Below are positions 8,360 to 15,420 of a stretch of 28,679 nucleotides of DNA, piece after piece. How positions within the stretch are numbered: the first letter of the stretch is position 1; every line of letters begins with the position of its first letter. The stretch is from JBALVO01 sp036961445 (lineage in GTDB: Bacteria > Pseudomonadota > Gammaproteobacteria > Pseudomonadales > Halieaceae), in the NCBI GenBank assembly GCA_036961445.1, contig JBALVO010000044.1, forward strand, positions 1 through 28,679. Direction: 5' to 3'. A program made the translations under genes and the position numbers. The notes beneath the pieces were generated by a model. The model was not told the origin of the DNA. It saw only the letters and a list, made by a program, of their open reading frames with translations, and ran no database searches.

Positions 8360-8908
8360 TTAGTTAATGAGGGGCAGGTCAGCCCAGGCCAGGCCCTGCA
8401 TATCCTTGCCCGATAGCTGCGGTGGCTCTCCATCAGGCACCGGCCAATCAATAGCGACGGTAGGATCATCCCAGGCCAGCGCAATTTCGCTTGCAGGGTG
8501 ATAGATATCCGTGCACTTGTACTGGAAATCGGCGTATTCGGAGGTCACGTAAAAGCCGTGGGCAAATCCAGGCGGCACCCACATCATGGAATAGTTTGCA
8601 GCGCTCAGGGTCGCCCCGAACCATTGCCCCAGGGTTTTTGATCCGCGGCGCAGGTCTACCGCAACATCAAATACTTCACCAAAGGTCACGCGCACCAGTT
8701 TGCCCTGGGTGTGCTCGGTCTGGTAATGCATGCCGCGCAGCGTACCCCTGGCTGAGCGGCTGTGGTTGTCCTGTACAAACGTCAAGTCCAGACCCGCTTC
8801 ACGGAAGGTCTGGGCGTTCCAGTTTTCCAGGAAAAAACCGCGTTCGTCGCCAAAAACCTGCGGATGCAGCAGATAGACGCCGTCCAGGGGTGTTTGTTCA
8901 AATTTCAT
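8360..8908 (-). CDS. rfbC: dTDP-4-dehydrorhamnose 3,5-epimerase (RmlC)
   Basis: RmlC epimerises C3 and C5 of dTDP-4-dehydro-6-deoxyglucose. The 182-residue cupin protein begins MKFEQTPLDGVYLL and contains DERGFFLENW, the catalytic histidine in GTLRGMHYQ (about H61), WVPPGFAHGF and the YKCTDIYHP tyrosine region. I chose the ATG at 8908 over one seven codons upstream because it gives the conserved N terminus. The start lies 11 bases inside the end of rfbA, so the two are translationally linked. Confidence 0.95.
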   Translation of the reverse strand: MKFEQTPLDGVYLLHPQVFGDERGFFLENWNAQTFREAGLDLTFVQDNHSRSARGTLRGMHYQTEHTQGKLVRVTFGEVFDVAVDLRRGSKTLGQWFGATLSAANYSMMWVPPGFAHGFYVTSEYADFQYKCTDIYHPASEIALAWDDPTVAIDWPVPDGEPPQLSGKDMQGLAWADLPLIN

Positions 8909-9803
8909 GAAATACCACCCCGTCATCATTAAGCAATTTTTGCAGGTAGAGTCCGTAACCGCTTTTTACCAGGGGCGCGGCCAGCGCCAGTAGTTGTTCG
9001 GCAGAGATATATCCCATGCGAAAGGCAACCTCTTCCGGGCAGGCGATCTTTAATCCCTGACGCTCCTCTACCACGCGGATGAAGTTAGCAGCGTCAAGCA
9101 GTGAGTTGTGAGTGCCGGTGTCCAGCCAGGCAGTGCCGCGGCTCATTACCTCAACACGCAGGTCACCCCGCTCCAGGTAGGCTTTATTGATGTCGGTGAT
9201 TTCCAGCTCGCCGCGCACCGAGGGACGTATGCTCTTGGCAATTTCCACCACATCGTTATCGTAGAAATACAGGCCTGTTACCGCATAGTGTGAACGCGGG
9301 TTCTCGGGCTTTTCTTCGATATCCCTGGCCACACCTTGTGCGTCGAAGCTGACCACACCGTAGCGCTCGGGATCCTGCACGTAGTAGGCAAATACCGAGG
9401 CCCCGGTATCCCGGCTGGCGGCACTGGTCAGTTTGCTGCTGAAACCCCCGCCATAGAAAATATTGTCTCCCAGTACCAGGCTGGCTGGTGACTTGCCGAT
9501 GAACTCCTCCCCCAGGATGAAGGCCTGGGCCAGCCCGTCGGGACTGGGTTGTACCGTGTAGGTGATGTTGATACCCCAGTTGGAGCCGTCACCGAGTAAG
9601 TCGCTGAAGGCCAGCTGGTCCCGTGGTGTGGTAATGATCAGGATATCGCGAATGCCGGCCAGCATCAGGGTCGCCAACGGGTAGTAGATCATGGGCTTGT
9701 CGTAGATCGGCATTAGTTGCTTGCTGACCGTGCTGGTCAGGGGGTGCAAACGGGTGCCTGAACCGCCTGCCAGAATAATGCCCTTGTAGGGTTGGGCCGC
9801 CAT
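8898..9803 (-). CDS. rfbA: glucose-1-phosphate thymidylyltransferase (RmlA)
   Basis: RmlA makes dTDP-glucose from dTTP and glucose-1-phosphate; it is the first and usually feedback-inhibited step toward dTDP-L-rhamnose. The 301-residue protein has the nucleotidyltransferase signature ILAGGSGTRLHPLT (about residues 10-23), the SKQLMPIYDKPMIYYPL segment and the metal-binding VLGDNIFYG (D113). Length and sequence are typical. It is the promoter-proximal gene of the rfbA-rfbC pair, with a perfect TATAAT about 30 bases upstream. Confidence 0.97.
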   Translation of the reverse strand: MAAQPYKGIILAGGSGTRLHPLTSTVSKQLMPIYDKPMIYYPLATLMLAGIRDILIITTPRDQLAFSDLLGDGSNWGINITYTVQPSPDGLAQAFILGEEFIGKSPASLVLGDNIFYGGGFSSKLTSAASRDTGASVFAYYVQDPERYGVVSFDAQGVARDIEEKPENPRSHYAVTGLYFYDNDVVEIAKSIRPSVRGELEITDINKAYLERGDLRVEVMSRGTAWLDTGTHNSLLDAANFIRVVEERQGLKIACPEEVAFRMGYISAEQLLALAAPLVKSGYGLYLQKLLNDDGVVFHEI

Positions 9804-9832
9804 TGTGAGAATTCCTGATGGAGAAGGTGGCG

Positions 9833-9863
9833 ATTATAGCGGCAAAAGCGCGGTGGGTGCGAA
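9833..9863 (-). promoter_or_regulatory. sigma-70-like promoter for rfbA-rfbC
   Basis: On the minus strand a perfect -10 box TATAAT (9838 to 9833) lies 29 bases upstream of the rfbA ATG. A partial -35, TTCGCA (9863 to 9858), sits at a long 19-base spacing. The predicted leader is only about 20-25 bases. Confidence 0.5.
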
Positions 9864-9893
9864 CGTGCTCCGCGCTGGAATTTCACCGTACGA

Positions 9894-9950
9894 TCGCAAA
9901 GGGGGTGGATTTTTGATCAACAGCTGATTAAAATCTAGCCCCTTTCGCGA
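9894..9950. repeat. large imperfect inverted repeat between rfbA and the glycosyltransferase gene
   Basis: Arms of about 26 bases (9894-9919 and 9925-9950) flank a five-base centre. The outer block TCGC-AAAGGGG pairs with CCCCTTT-CGCGA, then three bases mismatch, then GATTTTTGATCA pairs with TGATTAAAATC, with single-base bulges. The interior is AT-rich. It could be an operator, a cruciform-forming site or a remnant of a mobile element's ends; it lacks the shape of an intrinsic terminator. Confidence 0.55.
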
Positions 9951-10031
9951 CTGGTAGTGCCCGAGTGGCGACTGCCATTGTCTTGCCCAGTGGCCTGTGC
10001 AGCGACCAACGCACTGGCGCAGAGCCCTTGA

Positions 10032-10157
10032 ACACTCACCAGAACCTATACAGCAGAGGACGCCAATATCAGGCACCTTGACACATTACCGGCCGATGCG
10101 TCGTCATTAGCCAGTGCAGTAATCGCCCCCGCGGCGGAGATTTGCCCGCTAAAGCCG
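10032..10157 (+). other. start-less open frame continuing into the glycosyltransferase gene
   Basis: This belongs to the 354-base gap 9804-10157, which otherwise holds the rfbA promoter and the inverted repeat. After a TGA at 10029, the reading frame of the downstream glycosyltransferase is open for 42 codons without any ATG, GTG, TTG or CTG. An SD-like AGAGGA (10055-10060) lies seven bases before an in-frame ATC at 10068. Starting there would add 30 residues (RHLDTLPADASS...). A perfect -35-like TTGACA (10078-10083) lies inside, without a good -10. Confidence 0.4.
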
Positions 10158-11384
10158 TTGCGGATTGCCCTGTTGGGTTACCGCAGTGCGCCACATGCCG
10201 GCGGGCAGGGCGTTTATCTTAACTACTTGAGCAAGGCGCTGGTGGAGGCGGGACACAGTGTGGATGTCATCTCTGGACCGCCTTATCCGCATCTGGACGC
10301 CAGGGTGGGGCTTGTTGAATTGCCCAGCCTGGATCTATTCGAGAATGGATTGCTGTCTCTGCGGCCGCGTCACCTGGGTTCCTTGACGAATGTGATCGAG
10401 TGGGTGAGTAAGTTGACGGGCGGCTTCGCTGAGCCCTATACCTTTGGCCGTCGCGCGGTTAAGTATCTGCAACACAATGGTCACAACTACGACCTGATAC
10501 ATGACAACCAGAGCCTGAGCTACGGCATGCTGCAAATTCAGGATATGGGCTTGCCGCTGGTAACGACCTTGCACCATCCCATTACCAGTGACCTGCGCAT
10601 TGCCTTGAGCGCTGCCCGCAACGCCTGGGAGCGTGTGTTGATCAGGCGCTGGCACTCGTTTTTGGGTATGCAGAAGAAAGTGGTTAAACAATTGCACAAT
10701 ATCGTGACGGTTTCAGATTGTTCGCGGCAGGACATCGCCCGTGACTTCGGCTTGCAACCAGCGGGAATCAGCCTGGTGCACAACGGCATTGATACCGCGA
10801 TATTCAGGCCCTTGCCGGGCGTGGCGCGCAATCCGCTGCGGTTGATGGCCACCTGTTCAGCGGATGCGCCACTCAAGGGCTTGCGCTATCTACTGCGAGC
10901 CTATGCACAGTTGCTGCAGCAGCATCCAGACCTGGAGTTGCTAGTGGTGAGCAAGCCCAAACCGGGTGGCAAGACAGAAAAGCTGGTGCGCAAGCTGGGT
11001 ATCGCCGACAAGGTGAAATTTGTTAACGGCATCACCACAGATGAAATGGTGCGTTACTACGCCGAGGCGACAATAGCAGTGGTGCCCTCGCTGTACGAGG
11101 GCTTTGGCTTACCCGCCGGAGAGGCCATGGCCTGCGGTGTGCCCGTAATATCTAGCGATGGTGGCGCGCTGCCGGAGGTGGTAGGGGATGCTGGAATCAT
11201 TGTCCCCGCCAAAAGTGTCGAGGCCCTGGTAAAGAGCATTGATAGCTTGTTACGCAATCCGCAGCAGCGAGACGAGCTTGGCAAACGGGGCCAGCAGCGG
11301 ATTGAAGAACAGTTCTGCTGGCATGTCTGTGCCGGGCAGATGACCGATTATTACCGACAGGTGCTGGCTAATGCAGACCGTTGA
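10158..11384 (+). CDS. GT4-family glycosyltransferase
   Basis: A 408-residue GT-B fold glycosyltransferase. The N terminus RIALLGYRSAPHAGGQGVYL is the GT4 N-terminal beta strand and glycine-rich loop. The C-terminal half carries the nucleotide-sugar site with VSLYEGFGLPAGEAMACGVPVIS, the E-x7-E glutamates being about E314 and E322, and ALPEVVGDAG follows. No signal peptide or membrane segment is seen. The only conventional start is TTG 10158, which fits the family N terminus but has no SD; an upstream non-canonical start is possible. It overlaps the methyltransferase gene by 14 bases. Donor and acceptor are unknown; the location argues for LPS or another surface glycan. Confidence 0.9.
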   Translation: MRIALLGYRSAPHAGGQGVYLNYLSKALVEAGHSVDVISGPPYPHLDARVGLVELPSLDLFENGLLSLRPRHLGSLTNVIEWVSKLTGGFAEPYTFGRRAVKYLQHNGHNYDLIHDNQSLSYGMLQIQDMGLPLVTTLHHPITSDLRIALSAARNAWERVLIRRWHSFLGMQKKVVKQLHNIVTVSDCSRQDIARDFGLQPAGISLVHNGIDTAIFRPLPGVARNPLRLMATCSADAPLKGLRYLLRAYAQLLQQHPDLELLVVSKPKPGGKTEKLVRKLGIADKVKFVNGITTDEMVRYYAEATIAVVPSLYEGFGLPAGEAMACGVPVISSDGGALPEVVGDAGIIVPAKSVEALVKSIDSLLRNPQQRDELGKRGQQRIEEQFCWHVCAGQMTDYYRQVLANADR

Positions 11385-12087
11385 TTTCAGCCATTTTCCC
11401 CTGGACACTGGTGATCTGGTGTTGGACCTGGGCTGTGGTGAAGGCCGCCACGTGATCAGCGCTTATGTCGAAGCTGACGTGCACTCTATTGGCGTGGATT
11501 TGTCGCTGGACGACCTGAAAACCACCAGAGACAAGTTTACTGATTTTGAGCAACCGGATAACGCGGCAAAATCCTTTGGCCTGTCTTCGGCCAACGCGCT
11601 GGAATTGCCCTTTGCCGATAATACCTTCGATAAAATTATCTGTAGCGAAGTACTGGAACATATTCCCGATTACCGCGGTGCCCTGCGCGAGATAGAACGG
11701 GTGCTGAAGCCTGGTGGGCTGTTCAGTGCCAGTGTCCCGCGTCGCTGGCCAGAAAAGATCTGCTGGGCACTTAGTGAGGCCTATTACCAGGTGCCGGGTG
11801 GCCATTTGCGTATTTTCCGCAGCAACGAGCTGCGCAGTGAAATCGAGGAACTCGGTTTTAATCATTATCACCGCCACTGGGCACACGCGCTGCATGCGCC
11901 TTTTTGGTGGTTAAAGTGCCTGTTTTGGAAAACCAGGGATAGCAACTGGGTGGTGGCACAGTATCATCGCCTGTTGGTGTGGGACTTGATGGAGAACCCG
12001 GCGTTGACCCGGATATTGGAGAAGGGCATGAACCCGATTATGGGTAAGAGTGTGGTGATGTATTTCCGCAAGGGACTTAACTCATGA
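11371..12087 (+). CDS. class I SAM-dependent methyltransferase
   Basis: A 238-residue methyltransferase of the Methyltransf_11 type. Motif I is VLDLGCGEGRH (about residues 17-27), the acidic motif II is IGVDLSLDD, motif III/IV is LPFADNTFDKIICSEVLEHI, and the post-motif is LKPGGLFSASVP. The C-terminal third is rich in Trp, His and Tyr and probably forms the acceptor site. The start lies inside the end of the glycosyltransferase gene and the stop overlaps the next gene as ATGA, so the three genes are one translationally coupled unit. The substrate is not known; methylation of the sugar added by the neighbouring glycosyltransferase is an inference. Confidence 0.88.
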   Translation: MQTVDFSHFPLDTGDLVLDLGCGEGRHVISAYVEADVHSIGVDLSLDDLKTTRDKFTDFEQPDNAAKSFGLSSANALELPFADNTFDKIICSEVLEHIPDYRGALREIERVLKPGGLFSASVPRRWPEKICWALSEAYYQVPGGHLRIFRSNELRSEIEELGFNHYHRHWAHALHAPFWWLKCLFWKTRDSNWVVAQYHRLLVWDLMENPALTRILEKGMNPIMGKSVVMYFRKGLNS

Positions 12088-13163
12088 GCGGGCTATATCT
12101 AAGCCGGGGTCTGTTTCCCCAGGAATTCCTGCGCCCCACCGTGCAGTTCATCCTCGATAGCCAGCAGGCCAGCGGTGAGATCCCCTGGTTCGAGGGCGGC
12201 TATACCGATCCCTGGGACCACGTGGAATCAGCCATGGGGTTGTCCATTGGTGGTGAACACGAAGCTGCTTGTCTGGCCTATCAGTGGCTGGCCAAAATGC
12301 AGCTGGACGACGGCAGCTGGTGGGCCTCCTACCGGGGTGAGGAGGTCGATAACCCGCAGCGGCGCGAGAGTAATTTTGTCGCCTATATAGCCACGGGCGT
12401 GTGGCACCATTATCTGGTGTCGGGCGACCTGGTGTTTCTACGCAACATGTGGCCTATGGTCGATAAAGCCATTGGCTTTGTGCTAGCCCTGCAAACTGAG
12501 CACGGGGACATCTACTGGACCGTGGATGCCCAGGGGGTGCCCGAGGATGATGCACTGGTAACCGGGTGCAGCTCCATCTTCAAGAGCCTGGAATGTGCGC
12601 ACAATATTGCCGCGACACTGCAGCAAGAGCGCCCCCATTGGTTGTTGGCGCGGGAGCGTTTGGGTGTGGCTCTGCGCCACAAGCCCGAGCGCTTTGATCG
12701 GACCTGGGAGAGCAAGGCACGTTATTCCATGGACTGGTTTTATCCTGTGCTCAGTGGAGCTCTGACCGAGGCAGATGCCCGGGCGCGCCTGGCGGCTCGC
12801 TGGGATGAGTTTGTTGAAGACAAGCTGGGTTGTCGCTGTGTCGCTGACCAGCCCTGGGTCACGGTGGCCGAGTCCTGTGAGCTGGTGATGGCATTGTTGG
12901 CCGCAGGTGATCACGCTCGGGCGGTGGAAGTTTACAGCTGGTTGCATCAATGGCGCACCAGCGATGGTTCTTACTGGACCGGATACCAGATGGTTGAAGA
13001 TTTATTGTGGCCGGACGAGAAGCCGACCTGGACGGCAGGTGCTATTTTATTGGCTGCCGATGCACTGACTGAACATACCGGCGCAGCAAAGCTGTTCTGC
13101 AGCGTGCAGTTGCTGGATATAGAACCGCAAGAATCCCGCGAGCGCCGTGTGCGCGGCGATTAG
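12084..13163 (+). CDS. uncharacterised alpha/alpha-barrel (six-hairpin or prenyltransferase-like) protein
   Basis: A 359-residue protein with no assignable reaction. It shows repeating helical-hairpin units with aromatic turns: GEIPWFEGGYTDPWDHVESAMGL (residues 31-53), MQLDDGSWWASY (72-83), HGDIYWTVD in the middle and SDGSYWTGYQMVEDLLWPDE near the end. DGS-W and G-x-W turns of this kind are typical of (alpha/alpha)6 barrels such as six-hairpin glycosidases and the prenyltransferase/squalene-oxidase repeat family. Several acidic residues (D42, D45, E48, D75, D76) could be catalytic. There is no signal peptide, so it is probably cytoplasmic, which is odd for a glycosidase. It closes the glycosyltransferase-methyltransferase operon. 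Database names such as prenyltransferase would be fold-based only. Confidence 0.8.
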   Translation: MSGLYLSRGLFPQEFLRPTVQFILDSQQASGEIPWFEGGYTDPWDHVESAMGLSIGGEHEAACLAYQWLAKMQLDDGSWWASYRGEEVDNPQRRESNFVAYIATGVWHHYLVSGDLVFLRNMWPMVDKAIGFVLALQTEHGDIYWTVDAQGVPEDDALVTGCSSIFKSLECAHNIAATLQQERPHWLLARERLGVALRHKPERFDRTWESKARYSMDWFYPVLSGALTEADARARLAARWDEFVEDKLGCRCVADQPWVTVAESCELVMALLAAGDHARAVEVYSWLHQWRTSDGSYWTGYQMVEDLLWPDEKPTWTAGAILLAADALTEHTGAAKLFCSVQLLDIEPQESRERRVRGD

Positions 13164-13169
13164 CCCGGC

Positions 13170-13787
13170 TTATAAACGACGCAACAAGCCCAGGGTATTG
13201 ACCTGCCCCAGGTTTTTAAACAGGCCGGAGGCCTGTGCCATGCGGTAGACCGCATACGGCGCCTGACCGCCGGCATGGGCATCGGCGAAGAGATCGTGTA
13301 TCGCCAGCACACCGCCGCGGCGCAGGTGCGGTAACCAGCAGCGATAATCGGTGAGTGCAGCTGCCAGGCTGTGCCCGCCGTCGATGAATACCATGGCCAG
13401 TGGCGTCTGCCAGTGCCGCGCTGCGACCTCTGAGCCGGCCACCACCGGTACGACCGTGTCATCGAGTCCGGCGCGGCGAATATTGCGACGAAATTCTTTG
13501 AAACTGTCCATCACGCCTTCGCCAGCGTCATACAGGTCGGTGTCATGGAAAAATTCCCCCTGCTGGTGCTCTTCCGAGCCCCGGTGATGGTCCAGCGCAA
13601 ATACGGTGCTGTTATTGCGTTTGCAGGCCAGTCCCAGGTAGATCGTGGACTTGCCGCAGTAACTGCCAATCTCCAAAACGGCCCCATCACCACTGACTTG
13701 CAGCGCCTGTTCATACAACGCGGCTGCTTCATCGGCGGCCAGGAAACCCTTGATCTGATCAATATTGGCGGGCAGGTCTGGAATCAT
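13170..13787 (-). CDS. class I SAM-dependent methyltransferase (Methyltransf_24 type)
   Basis: A 205-residue protein with motif I VLEIGSYCGKST (about residues 37-48), an acidic strand end in VFALDHHRGSEEHQQGEF, and the AMVFIDGGHSLAAALTDYRCWLPHLRRGGVLAIHD segment that is diagnostic of Methyltransf_24/cephalosporin-hydroxylase-like enzymes, where FIDGGH and the HD pair may bind metal. I chose ATG 13787; starts farther upstream would add a Pro/Cys-rich stretch unlike the family and run into the hldE promoter region. Its stop is six bases from that of the six-hairpin gene, so it converges on the cassette. It may modify the same glycan, but separate control is expected. Confidence 0.85.
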   Translation of the reverse strand: MIPDLPANIDQIKGFLAADEAAALYEQALQVSGDGAVLEIGSYCGKSTIYLGLACKRNNSTVFALDHHRGSEEHQQGEFFHDTDLYDAGEGVMDSFKEFRRNIRRAGLDDTVVPVVAGSEVAARHWQTPLAMVFIDGGHSLAAALTDYRCWLPHLRRGGVLAIHDLFADAHAGGQAPYAVYRMAQASGLFKNLGQVNTLGLLRRL

Positions 13788-13885
13788 TGAAAAAGCACTC
13801 GTTGTAGGGCCGGCGGCAGGGCAAGTTAGCGGTTTTGGCGGGCCGTGGCAAGCGCGCGGCTGTGCTCTAAAGCCTTGCGCTGCCA

Positions 13886-13894
13886 TGTTATGAT
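13886..13894 (+). promoter_or_regulatory. extended -10 promoter for hldE
   Basis: TGTTATGAT is an extended -10 element (TGn followed by TATGAT). It lies about 90 bases upstream of the hldE ATG; no clear -35 is present, as is usual for extended -10 promoters. Transcription would start near 13901. Confidence 0.5.
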
Positions 13895-13983
13895 AGCCGC
13901 GGTTCATTACCGTCACGTCGCTAACAGGCATCGCAGCAGCGCTGCAGTGCCCGGGGTAGTCAAGCTATGGGGTACACCCGATT

Positions 13984-15420
13984 ATGAAACTGGATTTGCC
14001 GCGCTTCGAGCAGGCCCGGGTGTTAATCCTGGGCGATATTATGCTGGACCGTTATTGGGAGGGCGCTACTTCGCGTATATCCCCTGAAGCACCGGTGCCG
14101 GTAGTCAAGGTCGAACAGATTACGGATCGCCCGGGAGGGGCGGGGAACGTGGCATTGAATATGGCGGCGCTGGGTGTCCAGACACAGTTGTGCGGTGTTA
14201 CCGGTGACGATGAGATGGCCGATTCTCTGCAGGATATGCTCGGTGGCGCCGGCGTTAACTGTGTTTTTACCCGCTTATCCGGATACCCCACAATTACCAA
14301 GCTACGGGTTGTCAGTCGTCATCAGCAGCTGATTCGCCTGGATTTTGAGCAGCCGCATTTGGCGCTGGCGGATACGCCACTTGAAGACGACCTGGCGCAA
14401 CAACTTGAAGGTTGTGGCGCTCTGGTGTTATCGGATTATGCCAAGGGCGCTTTGCGCCAGCCTGCGCCACTCATTGCCCTGGCCAAGACCCTGGGTGTGC
14501 CGGTTCTGGTAGATCCCAAGGGCACCGATTTTTCCCGCTATCGCGGAGCGGCCCTGTTGACGCCTAACCTGCATGAATTCGAGGCAGTGGTGGGCAGCTG
14601 TGGCTCGGAAGCGGAGTTGGTGGCCAAAGGCGAAAAACTGATGCAGGAGCTGGAGCTTGGCGCCCTGTTGGTGACGCGTGGTGAGCACGGTATGACGCTG
14701 TTGCGTCCAGGTGTAGAAGAGCTGCACTTGCCGGCCCGAGCCAGGGAAGTCTTTGATGTGACCGGTGCCGGCGACACCGTTATCGGTGTACTGGCAGCGG
14801 CGGTGGCTGCTGGTGCCGGCCTGCCACAGGCAGTGACCCTGGCCAGTATCGCGGCGAGTATTGTAGTCGGCAAACTTGGCACGGCGGTGGTCAGTACGCC
14901 GGAATTGCGCCGGGCGGTGCAACAGGATCAAGGTTCAGAGCGCGGCGCCATGACGTTGGAGCAACTGCTGATCGCGGTGGCCGATGCTCGCAGTCATGGT
15001 GAGCGAGTGGTTTTTACCAATGGTTGTTTCGACATTATTCATGCCGGCCATGTCACCTATCTCGAGCAGGCCAGGCAGTTGGGTGAGCGCCTGATTGTTG
15101 CGGTCAACAGCGACGAATCAGTGCGACAGCTCAAGGGAAAAGGCCGCCCTATTAACCCGCAGGATCGACGTATGGCGGTGCTGGCGGGTTTGGAGGCAGT
15201 GGATTGGGTGGTGTGTTTTAACGATGACACCCCGGTTTCTTTATTGCAGGCGTTGCGTCCGGAGGTGCTGGTCAAAGGCGGTGATTACGCCAATAAGGAA
15301 GATGTGGTCGGTTGGGAGGTGGTGGAAGCTTACGGCGGTGAAGTGCGGGTAATGGGGATGGTAGACAATGTCTCCACCACGGCCATCGTCACCAGGATTC
15401 AGCAAGATAGTGAAGACTGA
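13984..15420 (+). CDS. hldE: bifunctional D-beta-D-heptose 7-phosphate kinase / 1-phosphate adenylyltransferase (HldE)
   Basis: HldE catalyses two steps of ADP-heptose synthesis: kinase action on heptose 7-phosphate and adenylyl transfer to heptose 1-phosphate. The 478-residue protein is a full two-domain fusion. The N-terminal ribokinase domain (about residues 1-315) has GDIMLDRYWEG, RPGGAGNVALNMAALG and the DVTGAGDTVIG catalytic/anion-hole motif with D264. The C-terminal nucleotidyltransferase domain (about 340-478) has FTNGCFDIIHAGHVTYLEQAR with HAGH at 353-356 and the VKGGDY segment. The product feeds WaaC and WaaF at the left of the window. The SD is weak; a six-codon mini-frame (13967-13987) ends across the start codon as TTATGA. 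The stop directly abuts that of the convergent aldo/keto reductase gene. Confidence 0.96.
   Translation: MKLDLPRFEQARVLILGDIMLDRYWEGATSRISPEAPVPVVKVEQITDRPGGAGNVALNMAALGVQTQLCGVTGDDEMADSLQDMLGGAGVNCVFTRLSGYPTITKLRVVSRHQQLIRLDFEQPHLALADTPLEDDLAQQLEGCGALVLSDYAKGALRQPAPLIALAKTLGVPVLVDPKGTDFSRYRGAALLTPNLHEFEAVVGSCGSEAELVAKGEKLMQELELGALLVTRGEHGMTLLRPGVEELHLPARAREVFDVTGAGDTVIGVLAAAVAAGAGLPQAVTLASIAASIVVGKLGTAVVSTPELRRAVQQDQGSERGAMTLEQLLIAVADARSHGERVVFTNGCFDIIHAGHVTYLEQARQLGERLIVAVNSDESVRQLKGKGRPINPQDRRMAVLAGLEAVDWVVCFNDDTPVSLLQALRPEVLVKGGDYANKEDVVGWEVVEAYGGEVRVMGMVDNVSTTAIVTRIQQDSED

Noticed and set aside
10078..10083. Perfect -35 sequence TTGACA upstream of the GT4 glycosyltransferase
   Set aside because: No acceptable -10 box at 16-18 bases downstream, and it lies within a possible coding extension.
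12084..13163. Naming the six-hairpin-like protein a prenyltransferase or a glycosidase
   Set aside because: Only fold-level turns support either; no catalytic motif for either reaction could be pinned down, so it is left without a function.
13788..13931. Longer start for the Methyltransf_24 protein
   Set aside because: The extra 48 residues are Pro/Cys/Arg-rich and overlap the hldE promoter; the conserved region begins after ATG 13787.
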